Origin: Agrobacterium tumefaciens
GTDB lineage: Bacteria > Pseudomonadota > Alphaproteobacteria > Rhizobiales > Rhizobiaceae
DNA length: 64,000 nucleotides
NCBI RefSeq assembly: GCF_000834635.1
Contig: NZ_JXQV01000009.1
Coordinates: 372,001-436,000, forward strand
Direction of reading: 5' to 3'
The notes under the pieces are model-generated. The model had not been told where the DNA came from and ran no database searches. It saw nothing but the letters and a program-made list of their open reading frames with translations. Below, in pieces: positions 18,745-29,460 of the stretch (its first letter is position 1; every line of letters begins with the position of its first letter). The position numbers and the translations under genes were made by a program.

Positions 18745-20691
18745 TCAGCGCGGCTGCGGCTCCATGCCGCCTTCCGCTTCACCGTCGCCCTTGGCATCGG
18801 TTGGGCCATCCTTCTTCGCGCCGGTCTTCGGCACAGCCGAACTGCGGCCCGGCGAATCATCACCCAGATCACGGGCTGGCTTTTCACCCCGGATCAGCGC
18901 CTTGATTTCTTCGCCCGTCAAAGTCTCGTATTCCAGCAGCCCTTCCGCAATGGCGACGAAGCCATCGTGGTTTTCGGTCAGAATACGACGTGCTTCGGTA
19001 TAGGCTTCGTCGATCAGACGACGCACTTCCGTATCGATGGTCTGCGCTGTTGCTTCGGAAACGTTCTTGGACTGCGAAACCGAGTGACCCAGGAACACTT
19101 CCTGCTGGTTTTCACCGTAGGAAACCTGTCCAAGCGCGTCGGAGAAGCCCCATTGCGTCACCATCGCACGGGCAAGCTTCGTGGCCTGCTCAATGTCAGA
19201 CGATGCGCCCGAGGTGATGTTTTCCTTGCCGAAGGTCAGTTCTTCAGCCACGCGGCCACCCATCATGATGACGAGACGCGAAACCATCCATTTGTAGCTC
19301 ATGGAGTAGCGGTCGCCTTCCGGCAACTGCATGACCATGCCCAGCGCGCGACCACGCGGAATGATCGTGGCCTTGTGCAACGGGTCAGCCACCGGCACTT
19401 TCAGCGCGGTAATGGCGTGGCCAGCTTCGTGGTAAGCAGTCAGCTTCTTTTCGGCCTCGGTCATGGCGGAAGAGCGGCGTTCCGCACCCATCATGATCTT
19501 GTCCTTGGCATCTTCAAACTCAGCCATGGTCACCACGCGCTTGTTGCGGCGGGCAGCCATCAGGGCAGCTTCGTTCACGAGGTTGGCCAGATCCGCACCA
19601 GAGAAACCGGGCGTGCCGCGAGCCAGAACCTTGAGATCGACATTCGGTGCCAAAGGCACGTTGCGGGCGTGAACCTTGAGAATGCGCTCACGGCCAACAA
19701 TGTCAGGGTTCGGAACGACGACCTGACGGTCAAAACGGCCCGGACGCAGCAAGGCAGGGTCAAGAACATCAGGACGGTTGGTCGCAGCAATCAGGATAAT
19801 GCCTTCATTGGCTTCGAAACCATCCATCTCAACCAGCAACTGGTTCAGCGTCTGTTCGCGCTCATCATTACCGCCGCCAAGACCGGCACCACGGTGGCGA
19901 CCAACGGCATCGATTTCGTCGATGAAGATAATGCAAGGCGCATTCTTCTTGGCTTGCTCGAACATGTCACGCACGCGGCTAGCACCAACGCCGACAAACA
20001 TTTCAACAAAGTCCGAACCCGAAATCGTGAAGAAAGGCACGTTGGCCTCTCCCGCGACAGAGCGCGCCAGAAGCGTCTTACCCGTACCCGGAGGACCAAC
20101 AAGAAGCACACCGCGCGGAATCTTGCCGCCCAGGCGCTGGAACTTCTGCGGGTCGCGCAGAAACTCGACGATTTCTTCCAGATCCTGCTTGGCTTCATCA
20201 ACGCCTGCAACATCGTCAAACGTAATGCGACCATGCGCTTCGGTCAGAAGCTTTGCCTTGGACTTGCCAAAGCCCATGGCTCCGCGAGAACCGCCTTGCA
20301 TCTGGCGCATGAAGAACAGCCAGACACCGAGGATCAGGAACATTGGGAGCAATGTACCAAGATAGCTGAGGAAGCCGGACGAACCGTCGCTTTCGGGGCG
20401 CGCAACGATTGTCACGTTCTTGCTCTGCAGACGCTCCATCAGCGAATCATCGATAACGGGAGAATATGTCTGGAACGCTGTGCCGTTTTCAGTGGTGTAA
20501 GTTCCCAGAACCCGGTTGCCGGTCACGGTGACTTCACGCACCCGCCCGGCATCAACATCGCGCAAAAACTGCGAATAGGGAATATCACGCGAACTCGACT
20601 GCGAGGGCGACGTCTGAAACATGCTGAAAAGCGCAATCAGCAACAGTGCGATCACGGCCCACAGGGCGAAATTTCTAAAATTTGGGTTCAT
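18745..20691 (-). CDS. ftsH: ATP-dependent zinc metalloprotease FtsH
   Basis: 648 residues. Two N-terminal membrane helices (residues 8-25 and 107-127) flank a periplasmic domain. The AAA domain follows, with Walker A GPPGTGKT at 199-206, Walker B IIFIDEID and the [23 protein letters not shown], and then the M41 protease site HEAGH at 421-425. The C-terminal tail is charged and flexible. It degrades membrane proteins and regulators such as LpxC in other bacteria. It lies downstream of tilS, the conserved tilS-ftsH order. Confidence 0.98.
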   Translation of the reverse strand: MNPNFRNFALWAVIALLLIALFSMFQTSPSQSSSRDIPYSQFLRDVDAGRVREVTVTGNRVLGTYTTENGTAFQTYSPVIDDSLMERLQSKNVTIVARPESDGSSGFLSYLGTLLPMFLILGVWLFFMRQMQGGSRGAMGFGKSKAKLLTEAHGRITFDDVAGVDEAKQDLEEIVEFLRDPQKFQRLGGKIPRGVLLVGPPGTGKTLLARSVAGEANVPFFTISGSDFVEMFVGVGASRVRDMFEQAKKNAPCIIFIDEIDAVGRHRGAGLGGGNDEREQTLNQLLVEMDGFEANEGIILIAATNRPDVLDPALLRPGRFDRQVVVPNPDIVGRERILKVHARNVPLAPNVDLKVLARGTPGFSGADLANLVNEAALMAARRNKRVVTMAEFEDAKDKIMMGAERRSSAMTEAEKKLTAYHEAGHAITALKVPVADPLHKATIIPRGRALGMVMQLPEGDRYSMSYKWMVSRLVIMMGGRVAEELTFGKENITSGASSDIEQATKLARAMVTQWGFSDALGQVSYGENQQEVFLGHSVSQSKNVSEATAQTIDTEVRRLIDEAYTEARRILTENHDGFVAIAEGLLEYETLTGEEIKALIRGEKPARDLGDDSPGRSSAVPKTGAKKDGPTDAKGDGEAEGGMEPQPR

Positions 20692-20846
20692 TGAACTCCC
20701 CGAACTGCAACGGGCAAATGCGTGCCCGCCATTATGTTGTGCCTAACATAAGGACGACAGTTGCCCTTGCCAAGGCAGGTGGGGGCATCAGATGCAATTT
20801 GAGGTAAAAACTCTGCGAAAAACCCGTGTGAAATGCGCAAGCGGCG

Positions 20847-22169
20847 CTAGACCGGCGCAAGCGGATAGGCTTCGCGGCCAACAAGCCCCGCAATTGCATT
20901 TGCGAGCTTCAGATCAAAGCGCGGCAGAAACAGGTCATAGGGAGCAATCATCCGGCGCCATTCCACATTTCCGGCAGCCAATACTTCACCTTCCTGCCGC
21001 TCAAACATCGGCATTGCCTGCCTTGCGCGACGAACAACCCCCGCAGGAAAATCGGTTACGACACCAGCGCCCTGCGCCTCTTTGCCACAGGCCCGCACAA
21101 CCAGATCGACTGGGCTATTATTCGTGATCTCGAAGCGCTCGTCCCAGATCCGTGTCTCACCGGCGGGAACCTCCAAGGTTTCGATACCCCTCTCCTCGCG
21201 CACCAGATAAAGGTAGTCACTCCGGCGGTCGAACATCACCCGCCCGGCCGTCATCTTGGCCGGACCATCTTGCGTGGCGCAGGCCATCACCTTGTCCATG
21301 CTATCAGCCGCCATCGCAAAGCGCCGTCCACCGACGACGCATGAAAGCGCTGACAAAGCGTAGCGCAGCGTTGCGGTATCAGCGTCGAACGCTTCCCGTT
21401 TCAACGCGAAAATATTAGCGCCATCCGATCTGGCATAGTGCTCAATCAGTTGCGCTGCCCGTTCCGAGAGCTCAGCTCGGTTGGTCGAGCGATCAATCAA
21501 GTTCCCGGAAGCCTCATTGCGCATCCGCACGCGCTCATATTTCAGGTCGTCATTGCTGGGGTCATCGTACCAGGAAAGCCCCTGCTCACAGAGAAAATCT
21601 CTGATATCTTGCCGCGTGCAGTTAAGGAACGGCCGAAAGATCCAAAGGCTGCGGTCGTAGAGAACACCGTCCGCCATGCCTGCAAGGCCAAGATTATCAG
21701 CCCGCGTGCTTCGGGCGCTGCGCATGGCAATGGTTTCCTGCTGATCGCCCAGCGTATGGCCGACAACGGCCATGTCAGCACCGATCTCTTCCGCAACCGC
21801 CCCAATCAGCTCGTATCGGGCAAGCCGTGCGGCTGCGGAAACACCGCTCTTCGGCTTATCTCCATCCCATCGGCGAATATGGTGCGGAATGTCGATGCGC
21901 TCACACAGCCGCGCCACACCTTCTGCTTCCATGGCGGATTCCGCCCGCAGAGCATGATCGACCGTCACAGCATGAATGGAAATGTCGCTTCTGCCCGCGT
22001 CGCGCACAGCGCGTTGAAGCGCGATCAGCAATCCGGTGGAATCGCTGCCACCGGAAACGGCGGCGAGAATCGTCGTGGGTTTTGAAATCTTGTCGATGAA
22101 CTGCCGCGCAGCCAAAAGAGGCGCAATCGGCGTCACCAAAGACGACCTGCCATGACAAGCGGTCGTCAC
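20847..22169 (-). CDS. tilS: tRNA(Ile)-lysidine synthase
   Basis: 440 residues. The N-terminal PP-loop AVSGGSDSTGLL near residue 38 and the VGHTLGDQQET segment are typical of TilS; the C-terminal region is divergent, as usual. It converts C34 of tRNA-Ile2 to lysidine so that it reads AUA. The start is a GTG at 22169, only four bases after the cpoB stop, which supports coupling. It ends 155 bases before ftsH. Confidence 0.92.
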   Translation of the reverse strand: MTTACHGRSSLVTPIAPLLAARQFIDKISKPTTILAAVSGGSDSTGLLIALQRAVRDAGRSDISIHAVTVDHALRAESAMEAEGVARLCERIDIPHHIRRWDGDKPKSGVSAAARLARYELIGAVAEEIGADMAVVGHTLGDQQETIAMRSARSTRADNLGLAGMADGVLYDRSLWIFRPFLNCTRQDIRDFLCEQGLSWYDDPSNDDLKYERVRMRNEASGNLIDRSTNRAELSERAAQLIEHYARSDGANIFALKREAFDADTATLRYALSALSCVVGGRRFAMAADSMDKVMACATQDGPAKMTAGRVMFDRRSDYLYLVREERGIETLEVPAGETRIWDERFEITNNSPVDLVVRACGKEAQGAGVVTDFPAGVVRRARQAMPMFERQEGEVLAAGNVEWRRMIAPYDLFLPRFDLKLANAIAGLVGREAYPLAPV

Positions 22170-22173
22170 CGTC

Positions 22174-23169
22174 TTAGCAGCTCAGGCGTTTTTGTTCGCT
22201 GGTAACCTTGCCCAGAACGGTCTTGGAGGCGCTGGGGTAACGCTTTGGCACTTCACGCAGGGTTGCGCAGGCCGTTTCCTTGTTGTCGAGAGCAGCCAGT
22301 GACATGCCAAGCTTCAACAGCATTTCCGGTGCCTTTGGCGATTTGCTGTAGGTCTGGTGCGCATTCAGGAATGTCTTGGCAGAATCTGTGAATTTGCCTT
22401 GGCTATATTGGGCTTCGCCCAGCCAGAAGTTGGCATCAGCGGCCTTCGTTCCCTTGGGATAGCCCTGGATATACCGCTCAAAACCCTTTTCCGCCGCCTT
22501 GTAATCACCAGACAGAACATTGCTGTAGGCCGCCTGATAGATGTCGTTTTCGCTGGTCAGCGCTGCCGTGTTGACGGGATCAGGTCTGGAAGAGCGTCCG
22601 GTTTCAACGCCAGGCAACGCGCCAGCGGAGTTGTTAGCACCGGAGTTCAGCGATCCGCCCACGGGCGCCCCACGGGAATCAAGCTCGATAGACCCCAGCG
22701 TGGTTTCGCCGGGTGCTGCATTAGCGCGTGGTGGTAGTCCAATGTCGCCACCACCCATTGAAGCGCCGCCCTCTGACGGCGTTTCAATGATGGATGCGAC
22801 ATCGTCCTGAGGACCAGCCGATGGAATGTCGGCTTCAGCCTTCTTCTTTGGCGCAGGTGCGGCGGCCTTGCCGCCTTCAAGCTCCTGGAAACGGAACTCG
22901 TTGTCTTCCTGTGCCTTGCGGATCGTTTCCTGCATCTGCAAAAGCTGGAAGCTCATTTCCTCGATGCGACCATTCAGCTGGCGGATCTGCTCCTCAAGCT
23001 GCTGCACGCGGTAGGTTTCGCTTGCCTGCACATTGATCACGGGTGCATTTTGCGTGTTCGACGTGCCGAAGGCCCCACCTGAACCGAACAACGGACCCGA
23101 GACGGCCACGCCGCTCAAGCCGGTGCAGGCTGCAAGCCCCAGCATTCCCGCCACGACAAGTTTCTTCAT
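22174..23169 (-). CDS. cpoB: Tol-Pal system coordinator CpoB (YbgF)
   Basis: 331 residues. A signal peptide (residues 1-24) is followed by a short coiled coil (RVQQLEEQIRQLNGRIEEMSFQLLQMQ, about 52-85) that would trimerise, a low-complexity linker, and TPR-like repeats in the C-terminal third (YQAAYSNVLSGDYKAAEKGFERYIQGYP). In E. coli CpoB couples Tol-Pal constriction to peptidoglycan synthesis. The chosen start (23169) gives a clean signal sequence. The gene sits between pal and tilS. Confidence 0.9.
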   Translation of the reverse strand: MKKLVVAGMLGLAACTGLSGVAVSGPLFGSGGAFGTSNTQNAPVINVQASETYRVQQLEEQIRQLNGRIEEMSFQLLQMQETIRKAQEDNEFRFQELEGGKAAAPAPKKKAEADIPSAGPQDDVASIIETPSEGGASMGGGDIGLPPRANAAPGETTLGSIELDSRGAPVGGSLNSGANNSAGALPGVETGRSSRPDPVNTAALTSENDIYQAAYSNVLSGDYKAAEKGFERYIQGYPKGTKAADANFWLGEAQYSQGKFTDSAKTFLNAHQTYSKSPKAPEMLLKLGMSLAALDNKETACATLREVPKRYPSASKTVLGKVTSEQKRLSC

Positions 23170-23269
23170 GTTGCGTCCTGTCTGGTTGATTTGCGCCCCA
23201 ACGACGCAAAACCGGATTTTTTCCATCTGGCGTCAAAAAGCAACTTAAGTTCGGCCAAACTATGGAAAA

Positions 23270-23293
23270 AAGAAAGGCGGCCCGAGGACCGCC
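23270..23293 (-). terminator. Terminator-like hairpin after pal
   Basis: GGCGGTCC/GGCCGCC pairing on the minus strand is followed by TTTCTTTTTT. It lies about 30 bases past the pal stop, so cpoB may be expressed partly from its own promoter. Confidence 0.7.
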
Positions 23294-23325
23294 TGTCAAT
23301 CATCATCACACAATCGCGAGAGGTT

Positions 23326-23859
23326 TTAGCGAGCGCCACCGAGAACGGTGACCGCACGGCGGTTCTGCGACCAGCAGGAAATGTCGTCGCAAACAGCAAC
23401 AGGACGTTCCTTACCGTAGGAAATGGTCTTCATGCGGTTTGCAGGAACACCCTGCGAAGCGAGGAATTCCTTGGTTGCGGCTGCACGGCGTGCACCCAGC
23501 GCAAGGTTGTATTCGCGTGTACCGCGTTCATCGGCATGGCCTTCAACGGTGATGGCGTAGTTGGGATAACGGGCCAGCCACTGAGCCTGACGCTGCAGGG
23601 TCTGCTGTGCGTCGGCACGGATCGATGTCGAGTCCGTATCGAAGAAGATGCGGTCGCCGACATTGACGGTGAAGTCCTGCGCAGAACCAGGCGTCGCAGA
23701 ACCGGCACCGCCGCCAAGGCCAAGCTCGCCAGCGCTGTTCGGCATGTTCTTCTTGTTGGCGCAACCGGCCAGCGCAAGCGCGAGCGTCAGAGCGATCATG
23801 GCCGGGTTACGGGCAATTTTCTGCATCGGGCCGAGTGCCGAAGTGTTTGTACGGCTCAT
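23326..23859 (-). CDS. pal: Peptidoglycan-associated lipoprotein Pal
   Basis: 177 residues. The signal sequence ends in a lipobox (ALAGC), so the mature protein is a lipoprotein. The C-terminal OmpA-like domain carries the peptidoglycan-binding stretch VEGHADERGTREYNLALGARRA. It tethers the outer membrane to peptidoglycan and binds TolB. It lies downstream of tolB in the standard order. Confidence 0.97.
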   Translation of the reverse strand: MSRTNTSALGPMQKIARNPAMIALTLALALAGCANKKNMPNSAGELGLGGGAGSATPGSAQDFTVNVGDRIFFDTDSTSIRADAQQTLQRQAQWLARYPNYAITVEGHADERGTREYNLALGARRAAATKEFLASQGVPANRMKTISYGKERPVAVCDDISCWSQNRRAVTVLGGAR

Positions 23860-24070
23860 AGCCGGTCTCTCCTTAGAAATTCAGTAACGTTGCCAGACAA
23901 TAACCGAATGCAGTTAATTGCCCCCAAACGATTATGGTTAACAGAAAGGAAATGCCTTATTTTTTGCGCCCTCACAACCAAATTGCAGCAAAAAACAAGA
24001 CATTCCCCGATGCGACATGCTGAGGAAATATGGAGGCCCGCAACAAGAGCGGACCTCCATAATAGCTGGG

Positions 24071-25384
24071 TTAGTCGAGAAGTGGCGACCAGGCCGGGTC
24101 AGACGCGAATGTCGGCGTCTTGATCTGCTGCTCGTTATATCCGGTCAGATCGATGGAGTAGAGCTGAGGTCCGCCGGAGCCGGCATTCTGGCGGAAGAAC
24201 ATCAGAACGCGGCCATTCGGTGCCCAGGTTGGCCCCTCATTGTGGAAGCCAGACGTCAGAATGCGCTCACCCGAACCATCCGGCTTCATAACGCCGATGG
24301 AGAACTTGCCGCCCGACTGCTTGGTAAAGGCAATGAGATCGCCGCGCGGAGACCATACCGGCGTGGAATAGGAACCATCACCGAAGGAAATACGCGTCTG
24401 GCCGGAACCATCGGCATTCATCACGTAGATCTGCTGGCGGCCGCCACGGTCGCTTTCAAAGGCGATGCGCTGACCATCAGGCGCGTAGGATGGTGCCGTG
24501 TCGATGGCGCCGGTGTTGGTCAGGCGTGTCGTGGTGCGCGAGCGCAGGTCCATCGTATAGATATTGGCATTGCCTTCCTGCTGAAGGCTCATGATGACCT
24601 TCTGTCCATCAGGAGAGAAGCGCGGCGAGAATGTCATGCCGGGGAAGTTGCCGACAACTTCACGCTGTCCGGTTTCCAGCTGCAAGAGATAAACGCGCGG
24701 CTGCTGGCCCTCAAACGACATGTAGGTCACTTCCTGACGGCTTGGCGAAAAGCGCGGCGTCAGAACCAGATCCTTGGTCGTGGTCAGGTTGCGAACGTTG
24801 AAACCGTCCTGATCCATGATCGAAAGGGCACGCTTGCGATCGGTCTTCGGTCCGCTTTCAGACACGAACACGACGCGGGTATCGAAGTAACCCTTTTCGC
24901 CCGTCACACGCTCATAGATCGCATCGGCGATGATGTGAGCGACGCGACGCCAGTTCTCCGGCTGCGTAAAGAATTGCTGGCCGCTCATCTGCTGACCCAC
25001 AAACGTATCCCAAAGGCGGAACTCGGCGCGCAGGCGACCATCGGCCTCCTTCGTCACACGACCCGTGACCAGTGCCTGCGCATTGATGACTTTCCAGTCT
25101 TCAAACCGTGGCTGCTGGTCAGGATTGCTGATCTTTTCGATGAACGCATTCTTATTGATGGGCGCAAACAACCCGGAACGCTGGAGGTCAGCCGCGATAA
25201 CCTGCGACACCTGCGCACCGATTCCATCAGCCGACATGAAATCGGTAATGGCGATTGGCAGCGGCTGAACATTGCCCTTGTTGATGTTGATTCGAACTTC
25301 AGCACTGGCCGGGGTAACTGCAACGAACGAAAACAGCATGCCACAGGCTACCGTCAACGCACGCAGGAAAGAGAACTTGGTCAT
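24071..25384 (-). CDS. tolB: Tol-Pal translocation protein TolB
   Basis: 437 residues. The signal peptide ends ASA; the mature N-terminus has a TolB N-domain ([28 protein letters not shown]), followed by a six-bladed propeller with repeated SPDG/APDG motifs ([20 protein letters not shown]). It is periplasmic and shuttles between Pal and TolA. It lies between tolA and pal. The start at 25384 is the ATG that gives a clean signal peptide; an upstream extension of nine codons is possible. Confidence 0.97.
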   Translation of the reverse strand: MTKFSFLRALTVACGMLFSFVAVTPASAEVRININKGNVQPLPIAITDFMSADGIGAQVSQVIAADLQRSGLFAPINKNAFIEKISNPDQQPRFEDWKVINAQALVTGRVTKEADGRLRAEFRLWDTFVGQQMSGQQFFTQPENWRRVAHIIADAIYERVTGEKGYFDTRVVFVSESGPKTDRKRALSIMDQDGFNVRNLTTTKDLVLTPRFSPSRQEVTYMSFEGQQPRVYLLQLETGQREVVGNFPGMTFSPRFSPDGQKVIMSLQQEGNANIYTMDLRSRTTTRLTNTGAIDTAPSYAPDGQRIAFESDRGGRQQIYVMNADGSGQTRISFGDGSYSTPVWSPRGDLIAFTKQSGGKFSIGVMKPDGSGERILTSGFHNEGPTWAPNGRVLMFFRQNAGSGGPQLYSIDLTGYNEQQIKTPTFASDPAWSPLLD

Positions 25385-25464
25385 TGAGACAAGCCTTTCA
25401 GCTTCATACAAAAATTAGACATCGAGTTGGGTGTCAGTGTTGTCATCGGTCCCAAAACTGTCGG

Positions 25465-26649
25465 TTAAATGGCAAACTCGGACGGATCAAATTCAAGAAC
25501 CATGGTGTTCCATCCCTTTTCGCCCTCGTATTTGTCTGGCGGCAGGTTTTTCAGCGGCTGCGACCGGAAGATCGCACGGCGCGCGCTGCCTTCAACGGCG
25601 CGGCGCGTTCCATCAGGCCCACCTGTCGCCGTTACTTCTGGCTGGCCAACAATGTTGCCAGATTGATCGAGTGATACGCGAACAACCACCCGGACTTCCG
25701 AAACGCCTGTCAGGCCGGATGCCATGGTCCAGTTGTTTTGAATCTGTCCCCGCACATTGTCGACTTCACTCGAGCTCAAGCCCGTACCGATTGTCTTCTT
25801 GCCGCCAAGCGACGCCGTTTCAGTGGAGCGCTTTGCGCCACCACCTGAAGGTGCCTGCTTGTTCAGCAGCTTTGAAATCTCGTCGGCATTAAACTCGCTG
25901 GCCTGCGAGTTGGCAGACTTTGCCGTTTCCTGCTTGCGGTCAGCGACCTTCTTGTCGGACGGCTTCTCATTCGACTTGGCCTGATCGGATGTCTTTTCCG
26001 GCGGCTTTTCGGCAGGTTTCTGCTCAGCTGGCTTCTGTTCAGCTTCCTTGGGCGGCTCCGGCTTTGGCTGCGGCGGTGTGGGGCGCGAATTGGGTCGCGG
26101 CACATTGGCCGGCACGGGAATTTCAGCCGGTTCCTGGTTTTGCGGCGGCGGCTCCTGCGCCTGCTGCTGGGCAGGCGGCTGCGTCGGCGTCGGTGGTGTC
26201 GCTATTTCGGGCTTCGGAATCGGAAGCGACGCGGTTTCCTGCGGCTTGGGCGCAGATGTCTCTTCCTTCACGATGTCTTTGACGTCGTTCGGCTTGTTAT
26301 CGACGACAGGCGCCGGCTTCTCCTGCTTGGGAGGAGCTGCCGCGCTGTCATTATTATTGGGCTTTTCCGTCGGCGTTGGTGGCGCATCCAGATCGGCGCT
26401 GTTGTTGCCGACGTTCTGGGCATTCGCAACCACATCAGGGCGAGTCGTGGGAACAGGCGCGGATTTTTCAGCCTTGGGCGCGTTCTTGTCACCCTGCTGT
26501 ATCTGCGTCATCTCTTCTACGGATACCAGATCCACAGGCATGGCCTCAGATTGAGTCACCTCGAGCGGTGCCGGCGAGCCCAGGGAAACCAGGGCAACAG
26601 CCAGCAGTGAAGCGTGCACAATCGCAGATGTGGTAATGCTGCCCTTCAT
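25465..26649 (-). CDS. tolA: Tol-Pal spanning protein TolA
   Basis: 394 residues. One N-terminal membrane helix (about 8-25) is followed by a long Pro/Lys/Gln/Glu-rich periplasmic stalk, with many PPKPEP-like and AEQKPAEKP repeats, and a C-terminal TonB/TolA-like domain (VRGQIQNNWTMASGL... VRVSLDQSGNIVGQPEV). It links the TolQR motor to TolB/Pal. It lies nine bases after tolR. Its sequence is only weakly conserved, so the call rests on architecture and context. Confidence 0.92.
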   Translation of the reverse strand: MKGSITTSAIVHASLLAVALVSLGSPAPLEVTQSEAMPVDLVSVEEMTQIQQGDKNAPKAEKSAPVPTTRPDVVANAQNVGNNSADLDAPPTPTEKPNNNDSAAAPPKQEKPAPVVDNKPNDVKDIVKEETSAPKPQETASLPIPKPEIATPPTPTQPPAQQQAQEPPPQNQEPAEIPVPANVPRPNSRPTPPQPKPEPPKEAEQKPAEQKPAEKPPEKTSDQAKSNEKPSDKKVADRKQETAKSANSQASEFNADEISKLLNKQAPSGGGAKRSTETASLGGKKTIGTGLSSSEVDNVRGQIQNNWTMASGLTGVSEVRVVVRVSLDQSGNIVGQPEVTATGGPDGTRRAVEGSARRAIFRSQPLKNLPPDKYEGEKGWNTMVLEFDPSEFAI

Positions 26650-26658
26650 CGCTTTACG

Positions 26659-27120
26659 TCAATTGTCCTGTTTCTGTTGCGTTACGAGGCCGATATTCTT
26701 GAAACCCGCAGCCTGAATACGCGCCATCACATCCGCCACGATGCCATAGGCCGCGACGGAATCTGCACGCACGAAAATGCGCTCATTATAGCCGGTGGTA
26801 GCGATTGCCTGCAGCTTGTCGGCCACTTCCACCGCCTGGATCGGCGTTTCCTGCAAATGGATCACGCCATCCGCATTGACCGAAATGGTGATCGGTTGAG
26901 TCTCAGAATTCAGTGCACTGGCAGAGGTCTGCGGCAGATCGACAGGCACGCCCACCGTCATCATCGGTGCAGCCACCATGAAGATGATGAGCAGCACCAG
27001 CATGACGTCCACGAGTGGCGTCACGTTGATCTCACTGATCGCGCCACCCTTGCGGCGTCCCCGGCCTCGGCCACGGCGTCCGCCGGATCCACCGCCGCCA
27101 CCGCCTGCTGACATACCCAT
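26659..27120 (-). CDS. tolR: ExbD/TolR-family protein TolR
   Basis: 153 residues. A Gly/Arg-rich N-terminus (GGGGGSGGRRGRGRGRRKGG) precedes the single membrane helix PLVDVMLVLLIIFMVAAP with the essential aspartate, then the periplasmic domain (SVNADGVIHLQETPIQ). It forms the proton-driven motor with TolQ. It lies between tolQ and tolA with short gaps. Confidence 0.96.
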   Translation of the reverse strand: MGMSAGGGGGGSGGRRGRGRGRRKGGAISEINVTPLVDVMLVLLIIFMVAAPMMTVGVPVDLPQTSASALNSETQPITISVNADGVIHLQETPIQAVEVADKLQAIATTGYNERIFVRADSVAAYGIVADVMARIQAAGFKNIGLVTQQKQDN

Positions 27121-27150
27121 TATGTTTACTCCACTCGCTCGGTGACGCGG

Positions 27151-27870
27151 TTACTGCGCGGCCTGACGTGTCTGCAGCTTCTCATCGATCTGTCGCGAAA
27201 GGATGGCGGAAAACTCGTCCGCAAAGCCTTCCATGCGCGCAGAAAGCTTGCCTGCATCACCGGTGAACTTGTTATAGGCGATAACGGCCGGAATAGCGGC
27301 GACAAGACCAATAGCCGTTGCCAGAAGCGCTTCGGCGATACCAGGAGCCACAACCGCGAGGTTGGTGGACTTGGAACCGGCAATTGCCTGGAATGAGGTC
27401 ATGATACCGATAACCGTACCGAACAAACCGATAAACGGACCCGCCGAACCGATCGTCGCCAACGAGCCGAGACGCGCCTCAAAGGTTTCGCCTTCACGCG
27501 CCATCGTCACGTCCATGGCCCGGTCGATACGCATCTGCAAACCGATGGGAGACCGCGCACCGCGCTCGAAGGACTTCTTCCACTCACGCATGGCCGCCAC
27601 GAAGATCGCTGCGAGGCCGGTATTCTGGCGCTCGGCCAGCGTGCGATACAGCTCTTCAAGCGACTGGCCAGACCAGAACACCTGCTCGAACTGGTCGAAC
27701 TGACGCTTCGCCTTGCCGAAAGCTACGTATTTGTCGATGACGATGGCCCACGTCCAAACCGAAGCCGCGAGAAGGCCGATCATGACCAGCTTGACGATGA
27801 GGCCAGCCTGCATGAACAGAGCCCAAAGACTTACGTCGTGCGTTGCCGCGGCCAATCCTGCCTGTTCCAT
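27151..27870 (-). CDS. tolQ: MotA/TolQ/ExbB proton channel protein TolQ
   Basis: 239 residues. Three membrane segments are visible (LIVKLVMIGLLAASVWTWAIVI; GSAGPFIGLFGTVIGIMTSF; EALLATAIGLVAAIPAVIAYN), with the conserved GPFIGLFGTVIGIM of the family. It is the inner-membrane stator of the Tol motor. First gene of the tolQRAB-pal block. The chosen ATG at 27870 gives the usual N-terminus; an in-frame extension of twelve codons exists. Confidence 0.96.
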   Translation of the reverse strand: MEQAGLAAATHDVSLWALFMQAGLIVKLVMIGLLAASVWTWAIVIDKYVAFGKAKRQFDQFEQVFWSGQSLEELYRTLAERQNTGLAAIFVAAMREWKKSFERGARSPIGLQMRIDRAMDVTMAREGETFEARLGSLATIGSAGPFIGLFGTVIGIMTSFQAIAGSKSTNLAVVAPGIAEALLATAIGLVAAIPAVIAYNKFTGDAGKLSARMEGFADEFSAILSRQIDEKLQTRQAAQ

Positions 27871-28130
27871 AAAAATCCAATCCCCGAATCCAAACGCCCG
27901 GTGCATGACCGGGCGATTTAAACGCGCATCAACGTTTGAAGTCCTTCGGCAGTCGCCGAAAACCCCTTGAGCCGTGCCCCGATATGACCATTCAGCCTTC
28001 CTTGACTGTAAATTTGGTAAAAGGAAGGCGTGCGGCGCACAAATACCGGATGGTTAAGATAGACTACATTATGGTTAAGAGAGTGTTACGAAATCAACAC
28101 GACTAGCAGCAACTGCATCATCGGAAATTC

Positions 28131-28571
28131 TTAACTTAGAAATTTCTCGGCAATCGCCTCCGGCAGACGCCGCGGTCTTCCCTTGGAATTGATCACGGCA
28201 ATGATCACTTTCGCGACAATCAGCAATGTGTCTCCGCGCCGGATTTCCTGAGCAAGCACCATCTTGGCCCCACCCGCTTTTTCCGTCGTGGTCGTAATGG
28301 TCAGAACATCATCCATCCGCGCTGGCGACTTGAAGTCGATTTCCATGCGATGAACCACAAATACCAGCCCCTCCTCATCCGCCGTCAGAAGCGCACTCTG
28401 CTCACAACCCAGGCACCGCAAATAATCCGTGCGTCCGCGCTCAAGGAAATGCAGGTAACGGGCGTGGTAAACCAGACCGGAAAAGTCGGTGTCCTCATAA
28501 TAGACCCGCTGCGTCAACCGATGGCCGTGGTCGATGAGTTCGCCAGAGAGGGATACGGTCAGCTCAGTCAT
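28131..28571 (-). CDS. ybgC: Hotdog-fold acyl-CoA thioesterase YbgC
   Basis: 146 residues. YYEDTDFSGLVYHARYLHFLERGR is the YbgC/4-hydroxybenzoyl-CoA thioesterase signature, with the catalytic aspartate in DTDFSG. In many proteobacteria ybgC heads the tol operon; here it lies just upstream of tolQ, separated by 260 bases. Its ATG overlaps the stop of the Nudix gene as ATGA. Confidence 0.93.
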   Translation of the reverse strand: MTELTVSLSGELIDHGHRLTQRVYYEDTDFSGLVYHARYLHFLERGRTDYLRCLGCEQSALLTADEEGLVFVVHRMEIDFKSPARMDDVLTITTTTEKAGGAKMVLAQEIRRGDTLLIVAKVIIAVINSKGRPRRLPEAIAEKFLS

Positions 28572-29080
28572 TTGTCGTCCAGATTTCGATCATCCCAGAC
28601 AACGTGCTGGGTCGTGACGGGCAGATTCTCGATCTGACCGGCGATGAAATAGGGTGGAATGTCCAGTTGCGTCAAGCTTTCGGTTGTCGCTCTTGCCCAG
28701 CGGAATTCGAGCGGGTACTTGCCGTCCTGCATGCGATGGACGATGTCTTCTTCGTGGAAGGGGAATGTCTCCGGCAATTCCATCAGGTAGTAAAACCCAA
28801 GCTCGTGCCAGTCCTTGCCTTCGTAATGGTAGAAGTTCTCAACCACCCAGAGCAGGCGCCCAACAGTTGCTTCAACGCCAAGCTCCTCCACCATTTCGCG
28901 CGCCAACGTCTCCTTGGTCTCCTCACCCATTTCGGCGCGACCGCCGGGGAAACTCCAGAATTTCTCATGTGTCGCCCTGTGCACCAGCACGTGGCCATCC
29001 CGAAAGGCAATGCCGGCCACACGCATCTGGAATAGGCGCTTCGGCTTAAATTTCATGCGGATTCGGAGGTCTTCAGTCAT
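28568..29080 (-). CDS. Nudix hydrolase
   Basis: 170 residues. A complete Nudix box spans the region GGRAEMGEETKETL and REMVEELG (Gx5Ex7REUxEExGU). The substrate is not evident from sequence; possible roles are nucleotide pool cleaning or a co-product of a pathway. It overlaps ybgC by four bases (ATGA), so the two are coupled. Confidence 0.9.
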   Translation of the reverse strand: MTEDLRIRMKFKPKRLFQMRVAGIAFRDGHVLVHRATHEKFWSFPGGRAEMGEETKETLAREMVEELGVEATVGRLLWVVENFYHYEGKDWHELGFYYLMELPETFPFHEEDIVHRMQDGKYPLEFRWARATTESLTQLDIPPYFIAGQIENLPVTTQHVVWDDRNLDDK

Positions 29081-29181
29081 GCAAATCTTCCGGGAAAAGG
29101 AGGTCTCGTTGCCGCAAGCCTACGCGTTTGCGCCTGCTTTGCGAACCCCGCATTGCCAGTTTCAGCATGAACCCCGTATCG

Positions 29182-29397
29182 TCAGGCCTTTTCCAGTTCC
29201 GAATGGCTTTTCAAGACGTGTCCGCCGTCTTCCTGCTCAATTAAATAGGCGGGTTCGTCGTCGCTGGCTTTGCGCTTGATGACAGAACCTTCGATCTTGC
29301 GCTCGACATCTTCGGTAAAGCTCTCGGCCACCTTGCCTTCGCCCTTGCCGGAGCCCCACTTCCATTGAACTTTGGTTCCCTTGCGAAACTTTGTCAT
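29182..29397 (-). CDS. DUF2945 / hypervirulence-associated TUDOR-like small protein
   Basis: 71 residues starting MTKFRKGTKVQWKWGSGKGEGKV, matching the small DUF2945 family with its conserved basic beta-strand opening and DEPAYLIEQEDGGHVLKSHSEL end. A strong SD-like AGGAGCG stands before the ATG at 29397. The function is not established. It is between the Nudix gene and the phosphoesterase and may have its own promoter. Confidence 0.8.
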   Translation of the reverse strand: MTKFRKGTKVQWKWGSGKGEGKVAESFTEDVERKIEGSVIKRKASDDEPAYLIEQEDGGHVLKSHSELEKA

Positions 29398-29460
29398 CAC
29401 ACGCTCCTTGCCAAAAGACGGGGCCAAAAAAGAGCAATGGCCAGAGCTGCCGATGGTTCC